From: Lentisphaerota bacterium
GTDB lineage: Bacteria; Verrucomicrobiota; Lentisphaeria; Victivallales; Victivallaceae
Reading direction: 5' to 3'
Assembly (NCBI GenBank): GCA_015061815.1
Contig: SUVW01000001.1
Coordinates: 213,791-277,790, forward strand
Length of the DNA stretch: 64,000 nt
The position numbers and the translations under genes are program-made. The notes below the pieces were generated by a model. The model worked only from the letters and a program-made list of their open reading frames with translations. It ran no database searches and was not told the DNA's origin. Shown piece after piece: positions 45,027-54,534 of this stretch; the stretch's first letter is position 1; the number at the start of each line of letters is the position of its first letter.

Positions 45027-46367
45027 TCATGCCTTGTTATGACGTTTGCGAACTTTCGCCGCAGCATTTTTGATACCTTCAATGGTATCAGCAATATTCT
45101 GCTCGGTCAAACGCGGATGCATCGGAATATTCAGCTCGCGTTTGTAGAAAAATTCACTGGCCTTCGGACACTGATCCGGATCATAACCCATCCGTTTCAG
45201 ACCGGTAAAGTGGAAGGTCGGCTGGTAGTGCAGAATGCCCTGTACCCCCTCTTCCTCATACAGCACCCGCATGAATTCATCACGGCTGCCGCCCAGCTTC
45301 TTCTCATCAACACAAACCGTGTAGAGGTGGAAGCTGTGGTAGCAATCTTCCGGTTCGTAAACCGCCTCGATACCCTCAATATCCTGAATCCCCGCAGTGA
45401 TCTTGTGCGCGATCTCACGCCGCTTGTTGATCAGCATATCCAGTTTGTCCAACTGACAGCAGCCGACCGCCGCCTGGATCTCATTCATCCGGTAGTTGCT
45501 GCCCCAGTGTCCATTCCAGGGGATCACATCAAAGTGCGCCGGCAGCCAGTATTCGATCGGATCACTCTTTTTGCAGGTGATCCTGCCGAAGTTCCAGACC
45601 GGATTGTTGATGTCCGCCAGCTGATCATTCCAGCTCTGCGGCTGATTGCTCATACAGCGGAGATTCTGAATGCCTTTGGCATATTCATCGTTGTTGGTGG
45701 TGATCATACCGCCTTCACCGCAGGTGGTGATGTTTTTCAAACTGTGGAAACTGAATGCACCGGCATCACCGATGGAACCGGCCATGCGGCCCTTGTAAGA
45801 TGAACCGGTGGCATGCGCACAGTCTTCAAGAACTTTCAAACCATGCTTGCGCGCAATTTCCATGATCGGATCCATGTCCACCATCAAACCGGCATAGTGA
45901 ACCACATAGATCGCTTTGGTCTTCTTTGTGATCTTGCGTTCAACATCTTCCGGATCAATGTTGAATGTGCGCGGATCAATATCCGCAAACACCGGAATAC
46001 CACCCTCTTTCAGAATCACCAGACTCGTCGCCACAAAAGTATTCGGGGTGACGATCACTTCATCGCCCGGCTTGATGTCGAACAGCTGCGTGACCACATG
46101 CATACCAGTGGTGCAGTTGGAACACGCATAAGCATATTTCGTGCCGTGCTTCTGCGCAAATTTGGTCTGGAATTCCTGGGTTTTCGGCCCCATCGTCAGC
46201 GTATCCTGCTTCATCGCCGCCAACGCCGCCTGCTCCTCGGCTTCATCATAGATACTGCCCATGAAGGAGTACGGAACTTTCAGTTTCACGCCGTCATCAG
46301 TGGCGTAACTGCTGGTAATACCTCCCTCGGTATTGCCGCCGGTGTAATGTTTTTTGTCAATAGCCAT
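45027..46367 (-). CDS. DegT/DnrJ/EryC1/StrS-family aminotransferase
   Basis: PLP sugar aminotransferase-like protein, 446 aa, with start at 46367 six bases after GGAGG. The PLP lysine lies in FSFHSLKNITTCGEGGM; earlier DEVIVTPNTFVATSLVIL, EDCAHATGSSYKGR and the final LNIPMHPRLTEQNIADTIEG match the family order. Such enzymes make aminosugars for O-antigen, surface glycans or glycoproteins. No other sugar-nucleotide genes are nearby, so the product is unknown. The N terminus has a short extension (HYTGGNTEGGITSSYATDDG). Confidence 0.93.
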   Translation of the reverse strand: MAIDKKHYTGGNTEGGITSSYATDDGVKLKVPYSFMGSIYDEAEEQAALAAMKQDTLTMGPKTQEFQTKFAQKHGTKYAYACSNCTTGMHVVTQLFDIKPGDEVIVTPNTFVATSLVILKEGGIPVFADIDPRTFNIDPEDVERKITKKTKAIYVVHYAGLMVDMDPIMEIARKHGLKVLEDCAHATGSSYKGRMAGSIGDAGAFSFHSLKNITTCGEGGMITTNNDEYAKGIQNLRCMSNQPQSWNDQLADINNPVWNFGRITCKKSDPIEYWLPAHFDVIPWNGHWGSNYRMNEIQAAVGCCQLDKLDMLINKRREIAHKITAGIQDIEGIEAVYEPEDCYHSFHLYTVCVDEKKLGGSRDEFMRVLYEEEGVQGILHYQPTFHFTGLKRMGYDPDQCPKASEFFYKRELNIPMHPRLTEQNIADTIEGIKNAAAKVRKRHNKA

Positions 46368-46471
46368 GTTGACCTCCATTCTTTCTCCGGGAAATCCCCC
46401 TGCGGATGCACGGCACCCTCGCCGTCCGGGCTCTGTTCCCGACGGTTCCGGCAGATTCCGGGTCTTTGAAT

Positions 46472-46500
46472 AGTATATCATCGCTAAAGAAAAAAAGCAA
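46472..46500 (-). promoter_or_regulatory. Promoter of the DegT gene
   Basis: On the minus strand TTGCTT (46500-46495), a 17-bp spacer, then TATACT (46477-46472), about 105 bases before the start. Confidence 0.55.
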
Positions 46501-46610
46501 ACACGTTTTGCAAAATTTTTTCACAAATCCAACAAAAACGCATCACTAACTATACAATTTTCAGTATAACGCTTGTTTTATAATACGCTTTTGTATCAAA
46601 TGAAAAAATT

Positions 46611-47444
46611 TTACCTGACCACACAATGCAGTCCGATCCCGGAGGGAAGCTTTTTCCCCGTGCTTTCCGGGATAAACATTTCATCGGCAATAACTTCCGC
46701 GCTCCGTCCCGCCACTTCTCTGACCATTCTTTCCAGCACCAGCAGTGAAAATCCCGGTGAATGACAGCTCAAAACGATCCTGAATTCACGATCATCCTTG
46801 CGCAATGCCAGACAATTACGCAGCAGCTGCGGCAAATCGCTTTCGATCTTCCAGAGCTGCCCCGATGTCCCCCGCCCGAATGTCGGCGGATCAAGAGCCA
46901 CCAGATCATACCGGTTGCCCCGGCGCAGTTCCCGGTTGACGAATTTATTAACATCATCGGCGATCCATCGCACCGTTGACGGCACTTCCGGATTCAACGT
47001 CAGATTCTCTCTGCCCCATTCGATCATCCCTTTCGCGGCATCCAGATGGCACACTCTGGCTCCCCCCGCCGCCATCGAAATCGACCCCAGACCGGAATAT
47101 GCAAAGAGGTTCAAGGTATCCATATTCCGGCAATTTTCCCGGAAAAACTGCCAGTTGCGGAATTGTTCAGCGAAAAACCCCAGATGCCCGAAATTTGTCG
47201 GTTTGATCTGCATATTCACCCCGCCCCAGTGCGCCTGCCACACATCCGGTATCCTTTCCCGGTTGCGCCATTTCCCGTGACCGGAACTGTCCCGGACAAA
47301 TTCAGCATCCGCCGCGCGCCATTCAGTTTCCGGCAGCGACGGCCGCCAGAAAGCATTCAACGCCGGACGGATCAGCCGGTAAGGGCCCACCTGTTCAAGT
47401 TTTTTCAAATTTCCGCTGTCTAAAAGCACATAATCACTGCTCAT
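46611..47444 (-). CDS. RlmI/RlmK-like SAM-dependent RNA methyltransferase
   Basis: 277 aa, class I methyltransferase of the type that methylates cytosine in 23S rRNA. The AdoMet loop is LNLFAYSGLGSISMAAGGA, followed by DAAKGMIEWGRENLTLN and the catalytic LDPPTFGRG motif. It lacks the N-terminal PUA domain of RlmI, so the target is uncertain. Start overlaps the nagA stop by four bases, so the genes are cotranscribed. No terminator seen after it before the DegT promoter region. Confidence 0.85.
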   Translation of the reverse strand: MSSDYVLLDSGNLKKLEQVGPYRLIRPALNAFWRPSLPETEWRAADAEFVRDSSGHGKWRNRERIPDVWQAHWGGVNMQIKPTNFGHLGFFAEQFRNWQFFRENCRNMDTLNLFAYSGLGSISMAAGGARVCHLDAAKGMIEWGRENLTLNPEVPSTVRWIADDVNKFVNRELRRGNRYDLVALDPPTFGRGTSGQLWKIESDLPQLLRNCLALRKDDREFRIVLSCHSPGFSLLVLERMVREVAGRSAEVIADEMFIPESTGKKLPSGIGLHCVVR

Positions 47445-48640
47445 AATCCATTCTGCTCCTGTGCCTGCGAAATGATTTCCCCGCGCCTGACCGTCATCAG
47501 CGGCCGGTTGCTGTGCCGTTCAAAAATCGCCAGATCCGCCTGCAACCCGGGCAGCAGCTGTCCCCGGTCATACAGAGAAAAGTGTTCGGCAGGATTTCTG
47601 GTGACCGCCTGGGCCGCCTTGGTTTCCGACAGATGGCCGCAGCTCATCAAACTGTGCCACCCGGAATCAAGCATCGTCGTCGTCCCGGCCAGCTTGCCAG
47701 CCGAACTCTGGGAAAATCCATTTTTAACAATAATTTCTGACGGCCCGATATGATACGAACCATCGGGCATGCCGCTGGCCATCGTCCCGTCACTGATACC
47801 GATTATCTGCCGCAACGTTTTACAGCGGCAGGCCAGATCGACCATACGCGAGTGAACATGACGGCCGTCAATGATCAATTCCACCGTCACCCGGTCATCG
47901 GTCAAAACGATCCCGGGCAGACCGACATTGCGCTGATGAAGCGGATTCATACCGTTAAAGAGGTGAGTACAGTGATTCGCTCCGGCATCGATCGCCCGCA
48001 AGGTTTCCGCTTCACCGGCCAAACTGTGTCCCATCGAAGCTATAACTCCGCGTGAGATAAGCAATTCGATAAGTTTATCCGCATTCTCCAATTCCGGGGC
48101 AAAGGTCATCACCTTGACCAGACCTTCTCCGGCATCGATCAGATCATTGGCCAGTTTCAAATCTATTTTCTGCAGCATCTGCCGGGGTTGGGCCCCGGAT
48201 TTTTCCGGATTGAGAAACGGTCCTTCGATATTTATCCCGACGGCATCAGCTCCGGGCAGAGGCTGCTTCATGGCCGAAGCAAGTTCGCGCAAATTATCGA
48301 TCATCGCCGCCGGTTCATCCGCAACCACTGTCGGGAAAAAACCGGTTGCACCCTTGCGCCCGAGAATGGAACTCATCGCCGACAGACCATTATCCGAATG
48401 CCGCAGCCGGGAACAATCACACCCGCCGGCTCCATGTATATGCGTATCAATAAATCCCGGAGTTATATAAGCATTCTCAAAATTGAACAATTCAAGTTCT
48501 TCATTGATGGCAAATCCGGAAACTCCGCCGACAGCAATGATCTTGTCATTTTCACACAGCACTCCGCCATTGTGGATGATGTGGTCAGGAGTTATCAGAT
48601 AATCGGCCAGATAAAGTCTGCGTACACGGCTTTTTTTCAT
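47441..48640 (-). CDS. nagA: N-acetylglucosamine-6-phosphate deacetylase
   Basis: Deacetylates GlcNAc-6-P to GlcN-6-P in aminosugar use and cell-wall recycling. 399 aa of the amidohydrolase superfamily: PGFIDTHIHGAGG at about 62-74, the metal-ligand Glu region GINIEGPFLNPEKSGA, HSLAGEAE and CTHLFNGMNPLHQRNVG, and the catalytic Asp in GISDGTMASG. No nagB in the window. It has its own promoter (48686-48714). Confidence 0.94.
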   Translation of the reverse strand: MKKSRVRRLYLADYLITPDHIIHNGGVLCENDKIIAVGGVSGFAINEELELFNFENAYITPGFIDTHIHGAGGCDCSRLRHSDNGLSAMSSILGRKGATGFFPTVVADEPAAMIDNLRELASAMKQPLPGADAVGINIEGPFLNPEKSGAQPRQMLQKIDLKLANDLIDAGEGLVKVMTFAPELENADKLIELLISRGVIASMGHSLAGEAETLRAIDAGANHCTHLFNGMNPLHQRNVGLPGIVLTDDRVTVELIIDGRHVHSRMVDLACRCKTLRQIIGISDGTMASGMPDGSYHIGPSEIIVKNGFSQSSAGKLAGTTTMLDSGWHSLMSCGHLSETKAAQAVTRNPAEHFSLYDRGQLLPGLQADLAIFERHSNRPLMTVRRGEIISQAQEQNGL

Positions 48641-48685
48641 AAAATTCCAATCATTATTGTTCTTTACAGCAACAGGACTGCTTTT

Positions 48686-48714
48686 AATATAGTTCTTCCG
48701 GAGAATTTTGTCAA
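48686..48714 (-). promoter_or_regulatory. Promoter of nagA
   Basis: On the minus strand TTGACA (48714-48709), a 17-bp spacer, TATATT (48691-48686). A near-perfect consensus, starting just after the amidase stop codon. Confidence 0.8.
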
Positions 48715-48718
48715 ATCA

Positions 48719-49681
48719 TCACCGGGGTTTTGCACTCCGTCCAAAACCGATGATCCCATCCACGATCCCGTAAGCGATCCTGTCGATATATTCCGGATCA
48801 TTGAGCAAACGCTCTTCCTTACGGTTGCTGATAAAACCGATTTCCACCAGCACCCCGGGAGCATCAATATCCCGCAAAACCGCAAATCGCGCCCGCTTGA
48901 TCCCCCGGTCGACCGCCCGGGTGCGGGCAAGAAGCGACTTCTGTATATTCCACGCCAGAAGCATATTGGCGGCATCCTGCTGATTGCCGCGATATACTGT
49001 TGACGACGCCTTTCCGCCATTGCTTGAAGCACATCCGGACGGGGTAAGACAATAAGTTTCGATCCCGGAAATACTCTTGTCGGCAGCAGAATTGACATGG
49101 ATGGAAACAAAAAGATCACTGCCGCTTTGCCGCTGCAGAGTTCCGATCCGGTTAAGGTTGACCTGCACATCCGTTGTCCGGGTATATTTTACCTTGTACC
49201 CGCAAGCTTCAAGCAGCTGTCCGACTCTTTTCCCCACGCGCAGAGTGATATTTTTCTCTTTGGAAAAAGCTCCCAATGCCCCCGGATCATTGCCGCCGTG
49301 TCCCATATCGATCATAACTGATGATATTTTCCGCCGGGAAACTGTCGCCGGATAAAACACCGGGCGCAAAGTTTTGTACCAATCGACCGTCCCCAGCCAC
49401 ATCTGGCGTCCCTCATAAACCGGCGGGACAAGCAACTCTATTTTTATATTATTGCAGAGCATCCGCCGCTGGGAACGGGTGAATACCGAAGAAAATCCCC
49501 GTCCGTAAGCCGAACTTTGCTTATCCTGCAGAACTGTGCGGAATTTATTTCCGGTCATCAAGTCATAAAAATTGCAGAATGGCTGGCTTTTGATTTTTTT
49601 CTGCCGGATACCGGCGGCATCCAATGCCGCCGGTATCAGCAGCACGGCCAATACAGCAATAAATGATCGCCGCATACTCAA
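48719..49681 (-). CDS. N-acetylmuramoyl-L-alanine amidase
   Basis: Zinc hydrolase of the AmiA/B/C (Amidase_3) family, cutting peptide stems from muramic acid. 320 aa with an N-terminal signal peptide (residues 1-23). Zinc ligands are visible: His in IDMGHGGNDPGA, Glu in AFSKEKNITL, His in VSIHVNSAAD and the catalytic Glu in VLVEIGFISN. An N-terminal part of about 110 residues has no known domain. It overlaps thiD by four bases (ATGA). Confidence 0.94.
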   Translation of the reverse strand: MSMRRSFIAVLAVLLIPAALDAAGIRQKKIKSQPFCNFYDLMTGNKFRTVLQDKQSSAYGRGFSSVFTRSQRRMLCNNIKIELLVPPVYEGRQMWLGTVDWYKTLRPVFYPATVSRRKISSVMIDMGHGGNDPGALGAFSKEKNITLRVGKRVGQLLEACGYKVKYTRTTDVQVNLNRIGTLQRQSGSDLFVSIHVNSAADKSISGIETYCLTPSGCASSNGGKASSTVYRGNQQDAANMLLAWNIQKSLLARTRAVDRGIKRARFAVLRDIDAPGVLVEIGFISNRKEERLLNDPEYIDRIAYGIVDGIIGFGRSAKPR

Positions 49682-50526
49682 TCATCCTGCGCTTCAAGTT
49701 TTATCATACTGCTGTAATCATCCAGCGGCGGATACATGGCATTCACCCCCGGCCCGATCTCCACCGTCTGTGCCAGTGAACCGTAAACAAAAGCTTTGCT
49801 GCCGCACACGGCCTGTTTCCAGGAGAGATCCAGCGGCAGCATGGCTGTCAATGCTGCCGAAAGGGTACATCCGGTACCGTGAGAAGCAAATGGAGGCAGA
49901 GGAAGTTCCGGCGCGGATATTATATATTTGCGGCCGTCACGTATGATAACATCCACTCCGGCATTTCCGGAAAGATGACCTCCTTTCAACCAGATGGCTC
50001 CCGGGTACTGTTCGCTCAACTTTCCGGCGGCAGTCAGCATATCAGCGACACCGGATATCCGGCAGCCGGTAAGCAATTCGGCCTCCGGAATATTCGGCGT
50101 TATCCACGAAGCCAGCGGCAGCAGTTCGCTTTTCACCGTTTCGATCGCCTCATCCTGCAGCAGTTTATGCCCGCTGGTGGATACCATCAACGGGTCGCAA
50201 ACCAGTATGAAATCATGTTTTTTCACCGCTCCGGCGACCGCTGAAATGACCGCAGAAGAATAAAGCATACCGGTTTTCACGTATTTGACGGCGATTTTTT
50301 CGCACACCGCATCGATCTGGGCGGTGACCGCCCCGGCATCCAATGCATCGATCCGCCGGACAGCTGCCGGATTCTGGCTGGTGACCGCAGTTATCGCGCA
50401 AGTGCCGAATACTCCGAGAGCATTGAATGTACGCAAATCTGCGGCGATCCCGGCTCCGCCGCCGGAATCACTGCCGGCGATGGTCATTGCAACGGGATAA
50501 AATTTAGTTTTTGATCTTTTTGTCAT
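49678..50526 (-). CDS. thiD: Hydroxymethylpyrimidine/phosphomethylpyrimidine kinase
   Basis: Phosphorylates HMP and HMP-P for thiamine synthesis. 282 aa: AMTIAGSDSGGGAGIAADLR at the start, the family's TAVTSQN element, the metal-binding CDPLMVSTSGHKLL and the ATP-site SHGTGCTLSAALTAML. No TPP riboswitch or other thi gene is nearby, so it may act in salvage. First gene of a two-gene unit with the amidase. Confidence 0.93.
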   Translation of the reverse strand: MTKRSKTKFYPVAMTIAGSDSGGGAGIAADLRTFNALGVFGTCAITAVTSQNPAAVRRIDALDAGAVTAQIDAVCEKIAVKYVKTGMLYSSAVISAVAGAVKKHDFILVCDPLMVSTSGHKLLQDEAIETVKSELLPLASWITPNIPEAELLTGCRISGVADMLTAAGKLSEQYPGAIWLKGGHLSGNAGVDVIIRDGRKYIISAPELPLPPFASHGTGCTLSAALTAMLPLDLSWKQAVCGSKAFVYGSLAQTVEIGPGVNAMYPPLDDYSSMIKLEAQDD

Positions 50527-50632
50527 TTGTTTTTATCCGTTTCCGAAGCTATTTTAAATAACAGTTGTTAATGATCTTTGAAAAATATTGCTTCATGACA
50601 AAATTTACACTCTTAACAGGAAAAAAACAACC

Positions 50633-51874
50633 GTGAACCGCCCTTTGAACAAAATAATTTCAATATTTTTTATCCTCACCCTGCTGTTTGCCCCATTACT
50701 GCCGGGTGCCGGAGTATTGGTTCCGGGGATGGAATTATCCGATGCCAGTTCGGATTTTGACCATCAGTTCCTGCGCTCCGTCCTGCGCCAGCTTGACCGT
50801 TACGCCCGCACTGCCGGAGTATCCCGCATGCCGGAAAGGATAACCATTGTCTGCAACCGGGACGACCGGTACGGATTTTACGGCAAAAACCGCCTCTACC
50901 TGCCCGGGAACGCTCAAAAATGGCTGGAAGACATCTCTATGCGCCGCAAAGTATACAGTGCATTGGCCGCAGCAAGATTCAACAGCCGTTTTTCTGCAGA
51001 TTCTCCGGGACTGCCGGAGTGGATAGTTTGCGGCATCGATGCAGAAATTGCCGCCGGAGCTGCATCCGGACAATATCTGACTGCCAACCGTAATTTCGAA
51101 CTGCTTTCAGCAATCGCCGGCCACACCGGGAATATCCCGGATTTCCGGATCATGTGTCAAAAAGGCATCCCCGAAGATCCGGTCATGAGAGAATTTTTTG
51201 CCGAACAGGCGCGGATATTGCTGCATATCACTGCCCGCAACGGCAGGATCAAAGAACTTTTCCAGGGAAGCAGCGGGGGGAAAACGGATTATTTCATCGC
51301 GCTGTTTTCATCCGCCGGTGAAGCGGCAAATTCTCTGGCAGATGATTCCGAAACGCTGCTGTGGAATCAGCATCACCCGATGCCGGTAAAAACGGCAAGA
51401 GAACGGCTGGCTGAACTGGAACATATTTTCGTTACAGAAGTTGATGAAAATGGTGAATCCACCGGTAACTTCAAAGAGATAACTGCATGGCAGGATTTCG
51501 CTGCGACGATGGCCCCGCCCCGTAAGAACAGAAACGCCTTAAAAGGACAATTCGCAACCGGCTTCATCCGGTTGGGCAAAATGCTCTCCATTCAGGAAAA
51601 ACAGCTTTTGGGAGAAATGGCAGGTCTTGTTTCCGGTTTCGGCGAAAGCGGGGGAGAGGCAGAAAAACGCTTCGCCCAAAAATTGCACCTGCTGCAGCAG
51701 CAGCTTTCCCGCCGGGAAAAAGTCGAACGCTTCTTACGTGATACCCTTACGATCAATACTCCGCTGCCGGATAATTTCCGTCTGCTTTTCGAAGCCGTTT
51801 CCGGCAGTGGACGCACACTGACACCTGAAGAAAACAATTTCTTGCAACAAACTATAAATCAGTATCTTTTATAA
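50633..51874 (+). CDS. Exported peptidase-like protein of unknown function
   Basis: 413 aa. GTG start at 50633 preceded by AGGAAAA; residues 8-30 form a signal peptide ending near PGAGV. A mid-region LPEWIVCGIDAEIAAGA resembles the substrate-binding helix region of gluzincin peptidases, but no HExxH motif is visible, so any activity is doubtful. The C-terminal third is charged and helical (EKQLLGEMAG, LLQQQLSRREKVERFLRDT). No family is recognised. It ends inside the convergent MFS gene by 23 bases. Confidence 0.65.
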   Translation: MNRPLNKIISIFFILTLLFAPLLPGAGVLVPGMELSDASSDFDHQFLRSVLRQLDRYARTAGVSRMPERITIVCNRDDRYGFYGKNRLYLPGNAQKWLEDISMRRKVYSALAAARFNSRFSADSPGLPEWIVCGIDAEIAAGAASGQYLTANRNFELLSAIAGHTGNIPDFRIMCQKGIPEDPVMREFFAEQARILLHITARNGRIKELFQGSSGGKTDYFIALFSSAGEAANSLADDSETLLWNQHHPMPVKTARERLAELEHIFVTEVDENGESTGNFKEITAWQDFAATMAPPRKNRNALKGQFATGFIRLGKMLSIQEKQLLGEMAGLVSGFGESGGEAEKRFAQKLHLLQQQLSRREKVERFLRDTLTINTPLPDNFRLLFEAVSGSGRTLTPEENNFLQQTINQYLL

Positions 51875-53120
51875 CTTCTTCCTGTTTTGCCCCGTAATGA
51901 CGGCAGCTCAAAAGCAACCCGAAAGTCAACAGCGGAAAAAGTGCCGCGAACCCCATTCCCGCACGCAAATTGAATTGCTCCAGACTCAACGAACCGGCTT
52001 GATACAATTTTGACAAAAGCGGTATATCACCGGCATGATCGGAAATCACTCCCACCAGAAACGGCCCGGCCGCCGCCCCGGAATCCCCGCCGAATGCCAG
52101 CATCGCAAACAGCCACGCTCCGGCCCCGGGAAATTGCCGGGCCGCCAATACCACCGTTCCCGGCCAGAGCAGACTTGCCCCCAGAGTTGCCAATACACAA
52201 CCGGCCAAAGATAATGCCGGCAGCGGTGACAATGCCGCCAGCAAATAACAGAAAAACGATATCGCACTGCCGATTATCATCAATTTACCGATATCCCACT
52301 TCTGCCCGTACAACCCGTAAAGCAGCCGGCCGCTGCCCAGCATGCATGCCGCCAGACAGACTCCGGCAACATCCCCGATCACTTTCGGGAAATTCGCCGC
52401 CCGTTCCAGGAAAGGAGATATCCAGAGTGAAATGGTCACTTCACTCATCCCGCCGCAGACAATGGTTGCGATCAATAAATAAAACATTTTGGAACTCATC
52501 AGCTTGCGGTTGCTGATCTTTGAACTGTCCTCCACCTCTTCAGGCATGGTGCAAGTGGCAAATTGAATAGTGTTTATCACCGGCAGAATCGCCCACGCCG
52601 CCACGATCCACTGCCACTTGTCAACCCCGAAAAGCCGGAGAGCCAGAGTTGTCAGCAGCACCACCGCCAAAGTTCCCCAGGCATAAAAACTGTGCAGTAC
52701 ACTCAACAGCGACTCTTTTTCCTTGCCCGGAATACCGTTGATTATCACATTCAAAAGCACTTCCAACATCCCGCCGGTGGCGGAAAAAAGCACTGTCCCG
52801 GCGACGAAACCGGCAAATGGATCTTTCCACAGCAGCGGAGAAATGGCAAATAAAGCATAACCGGAAATGGTGAATAATGGAGCCAGTACAGCAAAAGGAC
52901 GGCTGCCGAAACGATCCACCGGCGCACTGAAAATCAGATCAGCCGCCACTTGAGTGCAATAATTTACCGCCAGCAGGATGCCGAATTGGGTGTAATTCAA
53001 ATCGTACATCAGTTTCAGAGGCACAAAAAGCACCGGAGTCAGATTTATCACCAATGCCCCGATAAAATTGGCAGTATAACATGCCGCAACAGTCGATTTG
53101 TAACTTTTCACAGATTTCAT
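51852..53120 (-). CDS. MFS transporter
   Basis: 422 aa with about twelve hydrophobic segments, typical of the major facilitator superfamily. N-half motif region FSAPVDRFGSRPFAVLAPLF corresponds to the loop 2-3 motif A (D-R-x-G-R form). The nearest-looking groups are sugar or organic-acid permeases, but no substrate can be named. The -10 TATATT at 53136-53131 ends 11 bases before the start codon, so the mRNA may be almost leaderless. Confidence 0.85.
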   Translation of the reverse strand: MKSVKSYKSTVAACYTANFIGALVINLTPVLFVPLKLMYDLNYTQFGILLAVNYCTQVAADLIFSAPVDRFGSRPFAVLAPLFTISGYALFAISPLLWKDPFAGFVAGTVLFSATGGMLEVLLNVIINGIPGKEKESLLSVLHSFYAWGTLAVVLLTTLALRLFGVDKWQWIVAAWAILPVINTIQFATCTMPEEVEDSSKISNRKLMSSKMFYLLIATIVCGGMSEVTISLWISPFLERAANFPKVIGDVAGVCLAACMLGSGRLLYGLYGQKWDIGKLMIIGSAISFFCYLLAALSPLPALSLAGCVLATLGASLLWPGTVVLAARQFPGAGAWLFAMLAFGGDSGAAAGPFLVGVISDHAGDIPLLSKLYQAGSLSLEQFNLRAGMGFAALFPLLTFGLLLSCRHYGAKQEEVIKDTDL

Positions 53121-53130
53121 AATGGCACCT

Positions 53131-53160
53131 AATATATCACACCGTTCCGGGTTTTACCAA
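53131..53160 (-). promoter_or_regulatory. Promoter of the MFS gene
   Basis: On the minus strand TTGGTA (53160-53155), an 18-bp spacer, TATATT (53136-53131); predicted start of transcription is only a few bases before the ATG. Confidence 0.6.
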
Positions 53161-53177
53161 TTTTCCATTAAGATTTC

Positions 53178-53206
53178 TTGCTTTTTCCGCCGTTGCGGCC
53201 TATATT
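53178..53206 (+). promoter_or_regulatory. Promoter of the flavoprotein gene
   Basis: TTGCTT at 53178-53183, a 17-bp spacer and TATATT at 53201-53206, about 100 bases before the start codon at 53314. Confidence 0.6.
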
Positions 53207-53313
53207 ATAGTACTTGTAGCGGCGCGGCAAAACATAAAGGCAGATTTTTGAAAAAATCCGCCATATTCAGCCGGCATATCCGCATCACCCAAAACAGGAC
53301 AGCAACAATTTTT

Positions 53314-54534
53314 ATGAATTGCGATATCATCATCATCGGTTCCGGTCCGGCAGGACTGGCTGCCGGATTTGCGGCTGCAGATTCCGGGAAAAAAGTTTTG
53401 ATACTGGAAAAGATGCCGTCGCCCGGTTCGAAACTGCTCGCTTCAGGAGGCGGCAGATGCAATGTATCGAATATCCTGCCGCTTGAGGAGTTTGCATCCC
53501 GCTTCGGCCGCAACTGGCGTTTTTTATTACCGGCATTGTCAGAATTTCACGGCCGCAAACTGCTGGATTTTTTTCGCACCCGCGATCTGCCTTTGGAACT
53601 TACCGATGGTTTTCACTACTTTCCCAATACCGGTAAAGCGCGGGATGTGCTGGAGTTATTCACATCCGGGATACTCCGGCGCGGGGGGAAAATACTCTGC
53701 GGCACCCGGGTGAACTCATTGCGGCCGGGGGAAAAGTGGCAGGTCATCACTGACCGGGGGATTTTTTCTGCCGGCAAAGTCATCTGCGCTTGCGGCGGCA
53801 GAGGATATCCGGCTCTGGGCGGAAGCATGACCGGATATGATCTTGCCCGGGGCTGCGGTCACCGGATAACCCCTCTGTATCCGGCAATGACCGGAGTTAT
53901 CTGCAACGATCAGAAAATCCGGGAATGTGCCGGAATATCCATCCCCGACTGCCGGGCAAAAATCAATGTCAAAGGGCGCGACGGGATCTGCACCGAAGGT
54001 GAATTGCTTTTTACTCACAATGGTTTTTCGGCATTTGCCATACTGGATTTGGCCGGAACAGCGGCCGCTTTGCTGGAAAAGATGGATACTGTACCATTGA
54101 AGATCGACTTTCTCCCCCGGATGAGCGAAAGCGGATTATCGGCCGTTTTCGACAGCTGGCGCAAAGCCGGGGGGACCCGGAAAATATCCAATTTGCTGTC
54201 AACTCTGCTGCCCAGAAGAGTGGCACAAATGCTGCTTGACGGCGATGATCCGGAAATATCCCGGTGGCAGGCATCATCTGCCCGGTTACTGGCAGAGAAA
54301 TTGAAAAATTCCATTTTCCCGATTTGCGCAGTGGAGAACTGGGAAAAGGCGATGGTCACCAAAGGAGGAGTCTGTCTGAAAGAGGTTTCCCCGCACACTC
54401 TGGAAAGCAAAATCTGCCCGGGACTCTTCTTTGCAGGAGAGATGCTCGACGTCACCGGTCCGTGCGGCGGATTCAATATTACCTGGGCCCTTGCTTCCGG
54501 AATGCTGGCCGGTAAAAACTCATCCCTTGCATAA
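53314..54534 (+). CDS. NAD(P)/FAD-dependent oxidoreductase, BaiN/HI0933 family
   Basis: 406 aa. The FAD Rossmann motif IIIGSGPAGLAAGFAAADSG lies at residues 5-24, followed by the family-specific KLLASGGGRCNVSN and later GGRGYPALGGSMTGYDLA and the C-terminal GEMLDVTGPCGGFNI. This defines the HI0933/BaiN flavoprotein family; members are mostly uncharacterised, and one clostridial member is a bile-acid-related reductase. The ATG at 53314 is chosen because it starts just before the FAD motif. Confidence 0.9.
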   Translation: MNCDIIIIGSGPAGLAAGFAAADSGKKVLILEKMPSPGSKLLASGGGRCNVSNILPLEEFASRFGRNWRFLLPALSEFHGRKLLDFFRTRDLPLELTDGFHYFPNTGKARDVLELFTSGILRRGGKILCGTRVNSLRPGEKWQVITDRGIFSAGKVICACGGRGYPALGGSMTGYDLARGCGHRITPLYPAMTGVICNDQKIRECAGISIPDCRAKINVKGRDGICTEGELLFTHNGFSAFAILDLAGTAAALLEKMDTVPLKIDFLPRMSESGLSAVFDSWRKAGGTRKISNLLSTLLPRRVAQMLLDGDDPEISRWQASSARLLAEKLKNSIFPICAVENWEKAMVTKGGVCLKEVSPHTLESKICPGLFFAGEMLDVTGPCGGFNITWALASGMLAGKNSSLA

